DNA from: Bacteroidota bacterium
GTDB taxonomy: Bacteria; Bacteroidota; Ignavibacteria; UBA10030; BY39
Assembly (NCBI GenBank): GCA_030017895.1
Contig: JASEGV010000023.1
Location: 1-39,846 of the forward strand
Direction: 5' to 3'
DNA length: 39,846 nucleotides
In this document: one piece after another, positions 1-8,246 of the stretch
How the letters are laid out: each line of letters begins with the position of its first letter
Numbering within the stretch: the first letter of the stretch is position 1
Position numbers and translations under genes: made by a program
The notes under the pieces: model-generated
Told to the model about the DNA's origin: nothing
The model's database searches: none
What the model saw: only the letters and a program-made list of their open reading frames with translations

Positions 1-1
1 A

Positions 2-508
2 CCGAATCAGAAAATAAAAAGAATGCCGATAGTTATTAAGGATGCACAATATCCGATAAATATAAGTTGGGATATTAATCCGGAAAATGCTTTGACTTAT
101 TCAGTTTCATTTATGCCGGAAGGAGGTTTAGGGAAGCCACAGATATACAATGTAGAAACTTCGGGAAATCTGGTAATTCCAAAAATTAAAAATGGGATTA
201 TATCACTAACTACAAGTGGTGATATGAATTCAGAAAAATCAAAGCATTCCTATTCACTAAATGAAAATTATCCAAATCCCTTTAATCCAAACACTGTGAT
301 AAATTATAGTATTGCTGAGCCCAATAATGTAAAATTACTTGTGCACGATATTCTTGGGCGAGAGGTAAAAATCTTAGTAAACGAATATCAATCAGCAGGG
401 TTAAAAACTGTAAACTTTGATGCCGGTGATTTGCCAAGCGGCGTGTACTTCTACAAACTAACTGTTGGCTCATTTACATCTGTAAAGAAGATGATTTTAA
501 TGCGGTAG
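2..508 (+). CDS. T9SS-sorted secreted protein, C-terminal fragment
   Basis: This is the C-terminal end of a secreted protein. The frame is open from the window edge (codons run from base 2), so the first ATG at 23 is probably internal and the gene starts upstream. The last 80 or so residues form a typical type IX secretion (Por) sorting domain. It shows NYPNPFNPNT, then a strand with LGREV, then LPSGVYFYKL and a final KKMILMR, which in this family is recognised by the T9SS and removed on export. The part before it resembles a beta-sandwich but I cannot name it. The catalytic or binding domain, if any, is outside the window, so the function of the full protein is unknown. The gene is convergent with the exonuclease gene and is followed by hairpins. 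Confidence 0.85.
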   Translation, partial: PNQKIKRMPIVIKDAQYPINISWDINPENALTYSVSFMPEGGLGKPQIYNVETSGNLVIPKIKNGIISLTTSGDMNSEKSKHSYSLNENYPNPFNPNTVINYSIAEPNNVKLLVHDILGREVKILVNEYQSAGLKTVNFDAGDLPSGVYFYKLTVGSFTSVKKMILMR

Positions 509-518
509 TATCTTGTAT

Positions 519-583
519 GTCGAAATGCCATTTCGACTTACAGAGCCGGTTTCTCAGCGTGGGAAGTCGGCTCTATTTATTTT
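519..583. terminator. two hairpins between convergent genes, terminator-like
   Basis: Bases 519-527 and 529-537 are perfect 9-base inverted repeats (GTCGAAATG / CATTTCGAC). Bases 542-548 and 568-574 (AGAGCCG / CGGCTCT) form a second stem with a 19-base loop, followed by a T-rich stretch (575-583). The pair lies between two convergent genes. The second hairpin fits a factor-independent terminator for the plus-strand gene. The first may be an independent palindromic repeat. Confidence 0.55.
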
Positions 584-1257
584 CAATCCTTAATGTTTAA
601 AAATTTATTCCACAAATTGAAAAGTTCACCTGTGGCTATTACATCTCCGATGCAATAGTTGGCAATGTCTCTGTATCTCCCAGCTCTGAAGAGGTCGCCT
701 AAATCTAATCCTGTGATTCCTTCGCTTTTCGGACTTTTAATTCCGAAAGCTTTGCAGTAAAAATCTAAATTGAATTTTTTAACAGCGGCGTAAAACGAAA
801 GCTGGTCTAACAAGTCGCAATGAATTTTAGCATCGTATCGGTAAGGCACTAAGTTTCTTGACGGAACAACTCCTAATATCGCTGATCGAAGCATCACAAA
901 CGGACAGTCGAAAGTCCTGCCATTAAATGTTATAAACTGGTCGTAGTGCTTGATGGCAGTCCAGAACCATTCGAGAATTTCTTTCTCATCTCCCGATACA
1001 AATCCTACTTTACCATCATCGCTTGTGTATTCTTCTTTCACATCCGATTGGTATAAAACTTTTCCTTGATTGGTATCAGGATTGAACATCCCGATTGCTA
1101 TAATGCGGGCAGTGGGGGCATAAAGATTTAACTGCAATAGAGCTTGTTCACGTTTCTCTTCGGTGTCGGCAAATTTTAATAGATACTCTTGTTGAACCTC
1201 ATCAAAATTATCAAACGGGAAGGCTAGGGTTTCGATATCAAAAACAACTCGTTTCAT
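583..1257 (-). CDS. 3'-5' exonuclease, PolB-exonuclease-like (RNase H fold)
   Basis: This is a predicted stand-alone 3'-5' exonuclease of the DnaQ/RNase H-like superfamily, of the group related to the proofreading domain of family B DNA polymerases. Exo I is visible near the N-terminus (VVFDIETL, acidic D7 and E9). Exo II is ITFNGRTFDCPF around residue 115, and Exo III is YCIGDVIATGELF near residue 205, so the metal-binding acidic set is complete. At 224 residues it is the usual length for a stand-alone domain. The start overlaps the recX stop by 4 bases and it is the last gene of the recA operon, which suggests a role in DNA repair or nucleic-acid turnover. The substrate cannot be told from sequence. 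Confidence 0.82.
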   Translation of the reverse strand: MKRVVFDIETLAFPFDNFDEVQQEYLLKFADTEEKREQALLQLNLYAPTARIIAIGMFNPDTNQGKVLYQSDVKEEYTSDDGKVGFVSGDEKEILEWFWTAIKHYDQFITFNGRTFDCPFVMLRSAILGVVPSRNLVPYRYDAKIHCDLLDQLSFYAAVKKFNLDFYCKAFGIKSPKSEGITGLDLGDLFRAGRYRDIANYCIGDVIATGELFNLWNKFLNIKD

Positions 1258-1910
1258 TCTTCGGGCAATTCGTCTTTTTTAAAAACTTGCTTCATAACAT
1301 TCGAAATAATCTCCCACGAAAAACCGCGACGCGATAAAAAACTTGAAAGCCGAATATAATTTTGTTTATCGTCGGATTTTAATTTTGTGGTGCGGTATTT
1401 TTTTAACTGTTTTTTTGCTGTTTCAAGAGCCGATTCTTTTTCATTTATGTTGCTGTACGATTTATTGATAATTTGAAGAACGATATCTTTAGGTATCTTT
1501 TTATCAAGAAGCCGCTGTTTTAATAAATTCCTTCCGATAGCTTTTCCCTTTAATGTGTAACGGGTAAAGCTTTCGGCGAACTCGCGGTCGTTAATTAAAC
1601 CGATGCCCTTTAAATTTGAAATTACAGAATCGACCACTTTCGGTTTGAATTTTTTGCTATCGAGTTTTTTGCGAAGTTCGTACTCGCTTCTTTGCCGGTA
1701 ACTGAAATATCGTAAGGCAGTATCTTTCCCTCTGTGGAATTCATCTAAAAATAAAATTTCGTTCAGCTTACCCTCGGTAATCGAGTCGCCCTTTCTTAAC
1801 CCGCATTTTTTAATAACATCTTTATAAATAGTGTATTTAATATTCGTATCTGTTAAGAGTACAACAAATTTAGGTTTATTTTTAGCTTGCGATATATTGC
1901 TTATTATCAT
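1254..1910 (-). CDS. recX: regulatory protein RecX
   Basis: RecX binds RecA filaments and limits their activity in recombination and SOS induction. The protein has 218 residues with the family's three-helix repeats. The region [19 protein letters not shown] (about residues 65-85) is the characteristic first repeat, and [14 protein letters not shown] follows near residue 105. The N-terminal 60 residues form an extra beta-rich segment common in the longer RecX proteins. It lies directly downstream of recA with a 4-base overlap, the classic arrangement, so the two are surely co-transcribed and translationally coupled. Family assignment is confident from both motifs and context. Confidence 0.93.
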   Translation of the reverse strand: MIISNISQAKNKPKFVVLLTDTNIKYTIYKDVIKKCGLRKGDSITEGKLNEILFLDEFHRGKDTALRYFSYRQRSEYELRKKLDSKKFKPKVVDSVISNLKGIGLINDREFAESFTRYTLKGKAIGRNLLKQRLLDKKIPKDIVLQIINKSYSNINEKESALETAKKQLKKYRTTKLKSDDKQNYIRLSSFLSRRGFSWEIISNVMKQVFKKDELPEE

Positions 1911-2980
1911 TTAGTTTTTTTAATTTCAGATTTGGATGTTGCGACTGCTGTCCGTTCAGTTTCGCTGGGAGATCCACCGTTCAAGTTTAATTTACTTCGT
2001 AAAATCTGGTCGATTTCTTTGTTAAGTTTTTCGTTTTCGAGAAGTAATTTTTTTACCGCATCCCTGCCTTGTCCAATTCTATCCTCTTTATACGAAAACC
2101 AAGATCCGCTTTTCTGGATTACGTTCTGCTCGATTGCAAGGTCAATTAAATCGCCTAATTTCGAGATGCCTTCGTTGTATAAAATATCGAAGGAAGCTTC
2201 GCGGAAGGGAGGCGCCATTTTATTTTTTACGACTTTAACACGTGTCCGGTTGCCGATTACCGTAGTGCCATCTTTAATTGCTTCGATTCGCCGAACATCC
2301 AATCTTATTGAGGCGTAAAATTTAAGTGCGTTACCGCCGGTAGTTGTTTCGGGGTTACCAAACATTACTCCGATTTTTTGCCGAAGTTGGTTAGTAAAAA
2401 TTACTGACGTTTTCGATTTGTTTATTGCCGCAGCTAATTTACGAAGCGCTTGCGACATAAGCCGAGCTTGAACACCCATCGTCGGGTCACCCATTTCGCC
2501 TTCGATTTCAGCTCGCGGTGTTAGCGCTGCAACTGAGTCGATCACAATAACATCTATTGAACCGCTGCGGACCAGAGTTTCAACTATTTCCAGAGCTTGC
2601 TCGCCGAATTCAGGTTGCGAAAGCAACAGATTATTTACATCAACACCTAAACGTTTTGCATAAGCTACATCTAATGCATGTTCTGTATCAATGAACGCTG
2701 CAATGCCGCCCCGTTTTTGTGCTTCGGCAAGTATGTGAAGACACAAAGTAGTTTTACCGGAAGATTCCGGACCGTATATTTCGGTAACTCTACCCCGCGG
2801 TATCCCGCCGATACCTAAAGCATGGTCGAGCGATATCGACCCGGTAGGGATTGATTCAACTTTTACTGCCGGCCGATCACCGAGACGCATCACAGCACCC
2901 TTGCCGTGTTGTTTTTCGATTTGTTCTATTGCAATTTTTAAAGCTTGTGAACGCGATTCTTTACTTACATCTTCTGCCAT
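1907..2980 (-). CDS. recA: recombinase RecA
   Basis: RecA is the ATP-dependent strand-exchange protein of homologous recombination and the co-protease that triggers the SOS response. It has 357 residues, normal for the family. Visible elements are an N-terminal helix, Walker [10 protein letters not shown] at residues 70-78, Walker [11 protein letters not shown], loop L1 around [20 protein letters not shown], and loop L2 around [21 protein letters not shown]. The C-terminal tail is rather basic (ends SEIKKTK), whereas many RecA tails are acidic. A GGAG ribosome site lies just upstream of the ATG. It sits in a pgsA-pgpA-cinA-thpR operon context, and recX follows with a 4-base overlap. No SOS box was recognised. 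Confidence 0.98.
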   Translation of the reverse strand: MAEDVSKESRSQALKIAIEQIEKQHGKGAVMRLGDRPAVKVESIPTGSISLDHALGIGGIPRGRVTEIYGPESSGKTTLCLHILAEAQKRGGIAAFIDTEHALDVAYAKRLGVDVNNLLLSQPEFGEQALEIVETLVRSGSIDVIVIDSVAALTPRAEIEGEMGDPTMGVQARLMSQALRKLAAAINKSKTSVIFTNQLRQKIGVMFGNPETTTGGNALKFYASIRLDVRRIEAIKDGTTVIGNRTRVKVVKNKMAPPFREASFDILYNEGISKLGDLIDLAIEQNVIQKSGSWFSYKEDRIGQGRDAVKKLLLENEKLNKEIDQILRSKLNLNGGSPSETERTAVATSKSEIKKTK

Positions 2981-2992
2981 AATATCTCCACT

Positions 2993-3397
2993 TTAACGGT
3001 TTTTATATTTTTGTAGTAAATCTAAGACTACCCGTTTGATCTCTTCTGTATCGAACGGTTTTGTAACATAATCTGTTGCTCCGAGGGATTTTGCAACACG
3101 CCTCGCATCGTAATCATCAAGCGACGACATAAATACAAAGGGTATTGTATTCAACTTTGGGTTGTTTTTAATTTTATCGAAAAGTTCGAAGCCGTTCATT
3201 ACAGGCATTCTAACATCGCTTAAAATTAAATCAGGTTTTATTTTTGACAACTTGTCGAGGGCTTTTGTTCCGCTGTCGGCTGTTATCACGTTGTACGATT
3301 CGCCGTCTAAAACAGTTTGCATTGTTTCGAGCCAAATATCCTCATCGTCTATAAGAAATAATGTTTCATGTTTCTTTTTCGAAAATTTTGTTTTCAT
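2993..3397 (-). CDS. single-domain response regulator (CheY-like)
   Basis: This is a receiver domain without an output domain. Residues 13-20 hold the acidic pocket (LFLIDDED), D61 in LILSDVRMP is the expected phospho-acceptor, S91/S92 the switch serine and K113 in TKPF the conserved lysine. The first 10 residues are basic and form a short extension. It presumably works by protein-protein contact after phosphorylation by a histidine kinase, but no kinase gene is in the window. It lies between thpR (3 bases away) and recA (12 bases away), inside the cinA-recA operon, which is an odd place for a signalling gene. Whether it has anything to do with DNA repair is unknown. Confidence 0.9.
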   Translation of the reverse strand: MKTKFSKKKHETLFLIDDEDIWLETMQTVLDGESYNVITADSGTKALDKLSKIKPDLILSDVRMPVMNGFELFDKIKNNPKLNTIPFVFMSSLDDYDARRVAKSLGATDYVTKPFDTEEIKRVVLDLLQKYKNR

Positions 3398-3400
3398 AAA

Positions 3401-3961
3401 TCAAGCGTTTTGAAAGTTCACTGCTGTCAGTGTCGAATATTCTGATCCGGAAGGTTTTAAGATACTTCGCATCAATAGTATCTCCCGGCACGTCGTTATT
3501 TCTGATTTGAATTTAAGACTTTCCATAATAACAGTCAAGTTTTTAATATTGTGCTGACTTCTTACGCGACCTAATGTAATATGTGGGTGGAATTTTCGGT
3601 CTTCAGTTTCAAAACCTAATTTTTCAAGTTCGATATCTAACGAGCGTTTTAGTTTCAACAGTGTTCCGGATGTTTCATTAGCACCAATCCATATCACCCG
3701 TGGTTGATTCCAATTAGGGAAGCATCCGATATCATCGTATTCAATCTGAAACTGCTGGAATTTTTTTCCAACTGTTTCGAGGATGCCGTTGATTGCAGGA
3801 ACCAATTCGTCTTTCGTCTCATTCAAAAATTTTAGAGTGATGTGAAATTTATCGGCAGTTTCCCATTTTACATCAGCTTGCGATTTTTTTAATTCTGCCT
3901 GAATTTCAGTCACTTGGGCTTTTACTGAAACGGGTGTATCGATAGCTATAAAAAGTCTCAT
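3401..3961 (-). CDS. thpR: RNA 2',3'-cyclic phosphodiesterase (LigT/ThpR)
   Basis: This is a member of the 2H phosphoesterase family, known to hydrolyse 2',3'-cyclic phosphate at RNA ends (and to have 2'-5' ligase activity in vitro). Both catalytic HxT motifs are present: H40-I-T42 in FHITLKFL and H127-I-T129 in HPHITLGRV. The spacing of 87 residues and the length of 186 residues fit the family. The start overlaps the cinA stop by 4 bases. thpR next to cinA and recA is a recurrent bacterial arrangement, so the call is well supported. The biological substrate is uncertain, as for most homologues. Confidence 0.93.
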   Translation of the reverse strand: MRLFIAIDTPVSVKAQVTEIQAELKKSQADVKWETADKFHITLKFLNETKDELVPAINGILETVGKKFQQFQIEYDDIGCFPNWNQPRVIWIGANETSGTLLKLKRSLDIELEKLGFETEDRKFHPHITLGRVRSQHNIKNLTVIMESLKFKSEITTCREILLMRSILKPSGSEYSTLTAVNFQNA

Positions 3962-5211
3962 AAAGTTAAAATTTTATTTCTAACAATTTCCATAGCGGTT
4001 TGTGATGCTCGAATTTTTGTAATCAATCTGATATCGCCAAAATGAAATTTTTGTGCGAATGTTTCGTTCTTATCAGAGTATCCGATCCACACTAAACCGA
4101 CAGGTTTTTCGGCATTTCCGCCGGTCGGTCCGGCTATTCCTGTTGTTGAAATTCCAATATCTGTTTTTGAAATCTTCCGAACCCCATCCGCCATCGCTTT
4201 CGCTACTTCTTCGCTCACTGCGCCGTGTTTGATTATCAGTTCTTTGGGGACACCGAGTAACTCAGTTTTTGAATTATTGCTGTAAGCTACAACCCCTCGT
4301 TCAAAATATTTTGAACTTCCCGAAACATTAGTAATCCGATTTGCGATTAAACCGCCTGTGCAGGATTCCGCAACCGAAATAGTTAAATCTTTTTCTGCTA
4401 AAAGTTTTACGATTACTTCTTCTAATTCTTCATCTTCAATTCCGTAAATATATTTACCAGCTTTTTTCCGAATATTGTTTTCAATATCAACTATTTTTGT
4501 TTCGATGGAAGAACTATTCGTGCCTGTAATTGAAATTCGCAACCTAACACCTGTCGGGGCAGGGAGGAACGCTAAAGTCGATTGCAGGTTTTCAGTATTG
4601 CCGAGAAGGTCGTCAACATCGCCTATCAGCTCGGCTAAAGATGCTTCAGTTATACCTGTAGTTTTTAATGTGCGATGTAAAATTTGTTTCCCGATATTAA
4701 GAGATTGTAGAAAAGGAAGCAGATAATCGCTCATCATACCTTTCATTTCGTAAGGGACACCCGGCGTAACAATAAAGTATTTTTGATTGCGTTCAAAAAG
4801 GAAACCTGCGGCAGTGCCATAGTTGTTTTGAATAATTTTACAACCTTCCGGAACAAGTGTTTGCTCATCGGCAGCGGAATTCCATTTTAAATTTCGAAGT
4901 TCTAAAATTCGTTTTATGTTTTCTTTTACTTTATCATCGACTACAAGATGTGTGTTAAAAAATTTACAAACAGTTTTTTTTGTAATATCGTCGTGTGTGG
5001 GACCGAGTCCCCCCGTTACTAATACTAAATCGTTCTCGGAAAAATATTTCTCAAAAGTAGAAATAATGTCGGTTTGGTTATCGCCAATCGTTATTATGTT
5101 TCGTACAGAAATTCCAAACTTGTTTAATTGCTCTGCAATATAAGATGCGTTGGTGTTAATCACTTGACCAATCAATAACTCATCGCCTATGGAAATTATT
5201 GATGCGTTCAT
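3958..5211 (-). CDS. cinA: CinA-like protein (PncC-type NMN amidohydrolase with molybdopterin-binding-like domain)
   Basis: This is a two-domain protein of 417 residues. Residues 1-170 form a COG1058 MoCF-like domain (SIGDELLIGQVINTN, VLVTGGLGPTHDDITK), linked in the family to ADP-ribose pyrophosphatase activity. The last 160 residues are the PncC/CinA C-terminal domain with VAESCTGGLIANR and STTGIAGPTGG, which deamidates nicotinamide mononucleotide in pyridine-nucleotide recycling. The gene overlaps pgpA upstream and thpR downstream by 4 bases each. cinA beside recA is a long-known linkage, named from competence-induced operons, though nothing here shows competence control. Both domains appear intact. 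Confidence 0.95.
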   Translation of the reverse strand: MNASIISIGDELLIGQVINTNASYIAEQLNKFGISVRNIITIGDNQTDIISTFEKYFSENDLVLVTGGLGPTHDDITKKTVCKFFNTHLVVDDKVKENIKRILELRNLKWNSAADEQTLVPEGCKIIQNNYGTAAGFLFERNQKYFIVTPGVPYEMKGMMSDYLLPFLQSLNIGKQILHRTLKTTGITEASLAELIGDVDDLLGNTENLQSTLAFLPAPTGVRLRISITGTNSSSIETKIVDIENNIRKKAGKYIYGIEDEELEEVIVKLLAEKDLTISVAESCTGGLIANRITNVSGSSKYFERGVVAYSNNSKTELLGVPKELIIKHGAVSEEVAKAMADGVRKISKTDIGISTTGIAGPTGGNAEKPVGLVWIGYSDKNETFAQKFHFGDIRLITKIRASQTAMEIVRNKILTL

Positions 5212-5669
5212 ATTACCAAAACAGCGATTTGTAAAAGCAGATTAGCATAGATTCCTGCAAAAACATCGTCTAACATAATGCCCCAGCCGAGTTTTAATTT
5301 TTCGGCTCTTCGACAGGGGAATGGTTTGATGATATCGAAAATCCTGAATAACACAAATGCAGAAATCATTATTATTAAATTAGAAGGTAAAAATAGGAGC
5401 GAAATCCACATTCCTACAATTTCATCTATTACAACAACCGATGGGTCGCTGCCTAACGATTTTTCTAAAATTGAAGAAGTGATAACCCCTATAAAAAAAG
5501 TTAAAATAATTAATGGTATAAAAAAATAAGTACTGCCGACACCGCTAATAAAGAAAATTGCCAAACCGAGAGCTGAACCCGCCGTACCGGGGGCGATAGG
5601 AAAGTAGCCGGTAAAAAGTCCGGTCGCGATGATACGGGCTGCGAAGGGAATTTTTTTATTCGATTGCAT
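5208..5669 (-). CDS. pgpA: phosphatidylglycerophosphatase A
   Basis: This is a small integral membrane lipid phosphatase that converts phosphatidylglycerol phosphate to phosphatidylglycerol. The protein has 153 residues with about four membrane segments. Family landmarks are the N-terminal ATGLFTGYFPIAPGTAGS, the central VVIDEIVGMWISLLF, FRIFDIIKPFPCRRAEKL and the C-terminal GWGIMLDDVFAGIYANL. Aspartates in the second and last blocks are the expected metal ligands. It overlaps pgsA upstream by 14 bases, so the enzyme that makes its substrate is encoded immediately before it in the same transcript. That context makes the assignment strong. Confidence 0.93.
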   Translation of the reverse strand: MQSNKKIPFAARIIATGLFTGYFPIAPGTAGSALGLAIFFISGVGSTYFFIPLIILTFFIGVITSSILEKSLGSDPSVVVIDEIVGMWISLLFLPSNLIIMISAFVLFRIFDIIKPFPCRRAEKLKLGWGIMLDDVFAGIYANLLLQIAVLVI

Positions 5670-6294
5670 CAGAAGTATTTTTTTTATATAGCGATTGGAT
5701 GAATTTTCGATTGTAATGGAAATACGAAACGCCTGTCCACACCGTTAAAATAGTAACGAGTATCATCATACCGAAAAGTACTTGCGGATGAAGTAGGTTG
5801 TCGATCAGGCTGTATAATGTTGGATGTTTAATTTGTAGTAACGGAATCGTTCTGATTACATAGAGAACTAATATATAATAAATGACTACGTATTGCATAG
5901 TAGTTTTAGCTTTTGCTAAATATGTAGTAACAATTGGCTGGTCTCTCAATTCAGCGATTGAACGTAAGACGGTAATCAGAAGATCACGAAAAACAATTAT
6001 TGCAACCATCCAGGCATCGATTAAATTCAAATAAGCAAATGCAATAAGAGCTGTGGAAGATAAAATTTTATCGGCAAGTGGGTCCATAAATATACCGAAG
6101 CGGCTGATGTTACCCCATTTGCGAGCAGCCCACCCGTCGTACCAATCGGTAAGTGCTGCTATAATGAACAAGGCTAATGAAATTTGTTTGTAGAATAAGG
6201 AATCAGAAATGAACAGGACCAAAAAAATTGGTGTGAGGATAATTCTTAGAAAGGTGAGCGAGTTCGGTAATGTAATTGTAACATTGTTAGCCAT
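5656..6294 (-). CDS. pgsA: CDP-diacylglycerol-glycerol-3-phosphate 3-phosphatidyltransferase
   Basis: This membrane enzyme makes phosphatidylglycerol phosphate from CDP-diacylglycerol and glycerol 3-phosphate. The CDP-alcohol phosphotransferase motif DGx2ARx8Gx3Dx3D is perfect at residues 53-75 (D53, G54, A57, R58, G67, D71, D75). The 212 residues carry about five or six membrane segments, and NSLTFLRIILTP at the N-terminus is typical for PgsA. It is the first gene of the operon that continues with pgpA, cinA, thpR and recA. A terminator of the upstream rpmB lies about 40 bases before its start, so its own promoter must lie in that short AT-rich gap or transcription reads through. Confidence 0.94.
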   Translation of the reverse strand: MANNVTITLPNSLTFLRIILTPIFLVLFISDSLFYKQISLALFIIAALTDWYDGWAARKWGNISRFGIFMDPLADKILSSTALIAFAYLNLIDAWMVAIIVFRDLLITVLRSIAELRDQPIVTTYLAKAKTTMQYVVIYYILVLYVIRTIPLLQIKHPTLYSLIDNLLHPQVLFGMMILVTILTVWTGVSYFHYNRKFIQSLYKKNTSDAIE

Positions 6295-6336
6295 AGGTAT
6301 ATTTAAAGAAAAATTTGGATTTATGCAAGTAAAACA

Positions 6337-6366
6337 AAAAAGCCCAACTCGTTGGTTGGGCTTTTT
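6337..6366 (-). terminator. factor-independent terminator of rpmB
   Basis: A perfect 12-base stem (6337-6348 with 6355-6366) encloses a 6-base loop. The core is GCCCAAC / GTTGGGC with A and T runs on both flanks. Read on the minus strand it lies 22 bases after the rpmB stop and is followed by a U-rich tail. The A/T symmetry could also let it work on the plus strand. Confidence 0.9.
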
Positions 6367-6387
6367 ATAAAACCATAGTTTTAAAAC

Positions 6388-6579
6388 CTATGCAGCTTTT
6401 GTAACTTTACCTTGTTTTATACAGGTGGTACATACTTTTACGCGTGCAGGTTTTCCATTCACACTTGCGTGTACCTGTTTTAAGTTGGGCAACCAACGCC
6501 GACGAGTGCGGTTATGGGCATGACTTATATTATTGCCGCTAAGCGGTCTTTTTCCGCATATTTCACATACTTTTGACAT
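6388..6579 (-). CDS. rpmB: 50S ribosomal protein L28
   Basis: This is a small basic protein of the large ribosomal subunit, 63 residues, with family blocks [20 protein letters not shown] and WLPNLKQ. It carries four cysteines in two CxxC pairs (C5/C8 and C50/C53), so it is the zinc-binding form. Zinc-free paralogues exist in some bacteria, but only this copy is in the window. It appears to be transcribed alone, with a strong terminator directly behind it. The upstream 80 bases to the next gene are AT-rich and no clear ribosome site other than an A/G-rich stretch is visible. Confidence 0.97.
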   Translation of the reverse strand: MSKVCEICGKRPLSGNNISHAHNRTRRRWLPNLKQVHASVNGKPARVKVCTTCIKQGKVTKAA

Positions 6580-6659
6580 AAATTTTTCTTTCTATTAATC
6601 TAAGCTCTAAAATTTCGTGCGTCAATATAGCTAAAAAGATAGAAAGATGCAAAAAAAAA

Positions 6660-7109
6660 TTATTCAAAAAAATATCTTGCCCCAATTCCACCATTCATAT
6701 TTAGTGTTGTTCCGGGGATAAGGTCGAGTATTGGTGCAAGTTCAATAAAAAAATCAATCGGCGCTTGTTTTAATAAGAAGCCAATTCCAAAAACACCACG
6801 GACTCCAATCCGCCCGTTATCCTTATTTCCAAGCCGAATTCTGCCGCCAACACCATAATAAACAGGAATGCGTTCTTTCGTCTTTATTAAATCGAAGTCG
6901 TGCCAAAGATAATCGGCGTGCATGTGTAATGCAGGATTTTTATAAAACGACCAAGCCAGACCCGCATCAATTGCATTAGTCGGGGAAGTCCAGGTTTTTA
7001 AACTTATGCCGGTTGGTTCGCCCAACATTAATCCTATACCGAATCCTCTTTCCTGTGAAAATGCGAAAGCAGCAACAAGTAACAGAGCGATTAAAATCAA
7101 TTTTTTCAT
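6660..7109 (-). CDS. small outer-membrane beta-barrel protein (DUF3996-like)
   Basis: The 149-residue product starts with a clear signal peptide (MKKLILIALLLVAAFAFSQ, cleavage probably after SQ). The mature part alternates hydrophobic and polar residues with many glycines and aromatics, as in a small outer-membrane barrel: FGIGLMLGEPTGISLKTW, then LHMHADYLWHDF, VYYGVGGRIRLG and the final GGIGARYFF. The pattern of an early LGEPTGIS block and a HADYLWH block resembles DUF3996-type proteins, recalled from memory and not searched. Role unknown. It is divergent from tsaD and transcribed alone. Confidence 0.7.
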   Translation of the reverse strand: MKKLILIALLLVAAFAFSQERGFGIGLMLGEPTGISLKTWTSPTNAIDAGLAWSFYKNPALHMHADYLWHDFDLIKTKERIPVYYGVGGRIRLGNKDNGRIGVRGVFGIGFLLKQAPIDFFIELAPILDLIPGTTLNMNGGIGARYFFE

Positions 7110-7214
7110 ATTTATAGTACTATATTTTTATTTAACATAATTTTAATAGTAGAAAAATAGAAAAATTCTACAACGGTTGCAAGTCTCTTAAAAATTTTAT
7201 TTATTATCATAACT

Positions 7215-8237
7215 ATGATAGTACTAGGAATTGAAACATCGTGTGACGAAACTTCTGCTTCAGTGTTGAATGATGGTGAGGTGAAATCGAATATCATTTC
7301 ATCTCAAATTATACATCAAAAATATGGAGGCGTTGTGCCCGAGTTAGCTTCGAGGGCACATCAAAAACTTATTATTCCTGTGGTTGAAAAAGCAATCATC
7401 AATGCCGGCATAAACCAAACTCAGATTGATGGTGTGGCAGTTACTTACGGTCCGGGTTTGATCGGAGCGCTGCTCGTCGGTTTAAATTTTGCAAAAGCGT
7501 TTGCTTACGGTCTCAAGATTCCGTTTGTTGGAGTAAATCACATGCAGGCACATCTATACTCAAACTTTTTAGGGAAAGAAAAACCTGAATATCCTTTTAT
7601 ATGTTTGATTGTTTCGGGCGGGCACACACAACTGGTATTTGTTAGAGAACCGTTCAATCACGAATTATTGGGTGAAACTCTCGACGATGCGGCAGGCGAA
7701 GCTTACGATAAAGTTGCAAAGATGTTAGGGCTTGGTTTCCCAGGAGGGCCGCAGCTCGATAAACTTGCTCAAAGTGGAAATAATAATTTTGTTAAATTTC
7801 CGCGCTCGTATTTAAGTGAAGATAGTTTTGAATTCAGTTTCAGCGGAATTAAAACTTCGGTGTTGTATTGGTTGAAAAATAGAGGATATTATCCGATAAA
7901 CGAGAATTCGAAAAAGTTAGACGCCCAGTTGCTTTCCGATTTGTGCGCCAGTTTCCAAGCTGCAGTTGTTGATGTGTTAGTTGAAAAAACTATGAGAGCG
8001 GTCGAAAAATATAAAGTGAAACATTTAACTGTATCGGGCGGGGTTTCGGCTAACTCTGAATTACGAAAAAGATTAATCGTAGCCGGTAACAAAAGTGGTG
8101 TAAAAGTTTTTATCCCCGATTTAGAGTACTGTACCGACAACGGCGCTATGGTGGCAGTTGTGGGTTGGATGCTTTTTAAAAGAGGGATTACTTCCAATTA
8201 TGAAATTAGTGCTGTAGCAAATTTAAGCATGACTTGA
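7215..8237 (+). CDS. tsaD: tRNA N6-adenosine threonylcarbamoyltransferase TsaD
   Basis: TsaD transfers the threonylcarbamoyl group to A37 of ANN-decoding tRNAs, working with TsaB and TsaE, which are not in the window. The protein has 340 residues and the ASKHA fold. Visible landmarks are the N-terminal ILGIETSCDETS, the metal-binding HMQAH pair (HxxxH), VSGGHTQL, a glycine-rich DDAAGEAYDKVAKMLGLGFPGGP stretch, and the C-terminal VSGGVSANSELR and CTDNGAM. It is the first gene of a plus-strand operon with three envelope genes. The ATG has no strong Shine-Dalgarno sequence, common in this phylum. A minus-strand reading frame over its start is a shadow. Confidence 0.97.
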   Translation: MIVLGIETSCDETSASVLNDGEVKSNIISSQIIHQKYGGVVPELASRAHQKLIIPVVEKAIINAGINQTQIDGVAVTYGPGLIGALLVGLNFAKAFAYGLKIPFVGVNHMQAHLYSNFLGKEKPEYPFICLIVSGGHTQLVFVREPFNHELLGETLDDAAGEAYDKVAKMLGLGFPGGPQLDKLAQSGNNNFVKFPRSYLSEDSFEFSFSGIKTSVLYWLKNRGYYPINENSKKLDAQLLSDLCASFQAAVVDVLVEKTMRAVEKYKVKHLTVSGGVSANSELRKRLIVAGNKSGVKVFIPDLEYCTDNGAMVAVVGWMLFKRGITSNYEISAVANLSMT

Positions 8238-8246
8238 AAAACCAGT

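Noticed and set aside
1887-2318. Plus-strand open frame of 143 codons opposite recA and recX
   Set aside because: It is antisense to two certain genes and has no family features.
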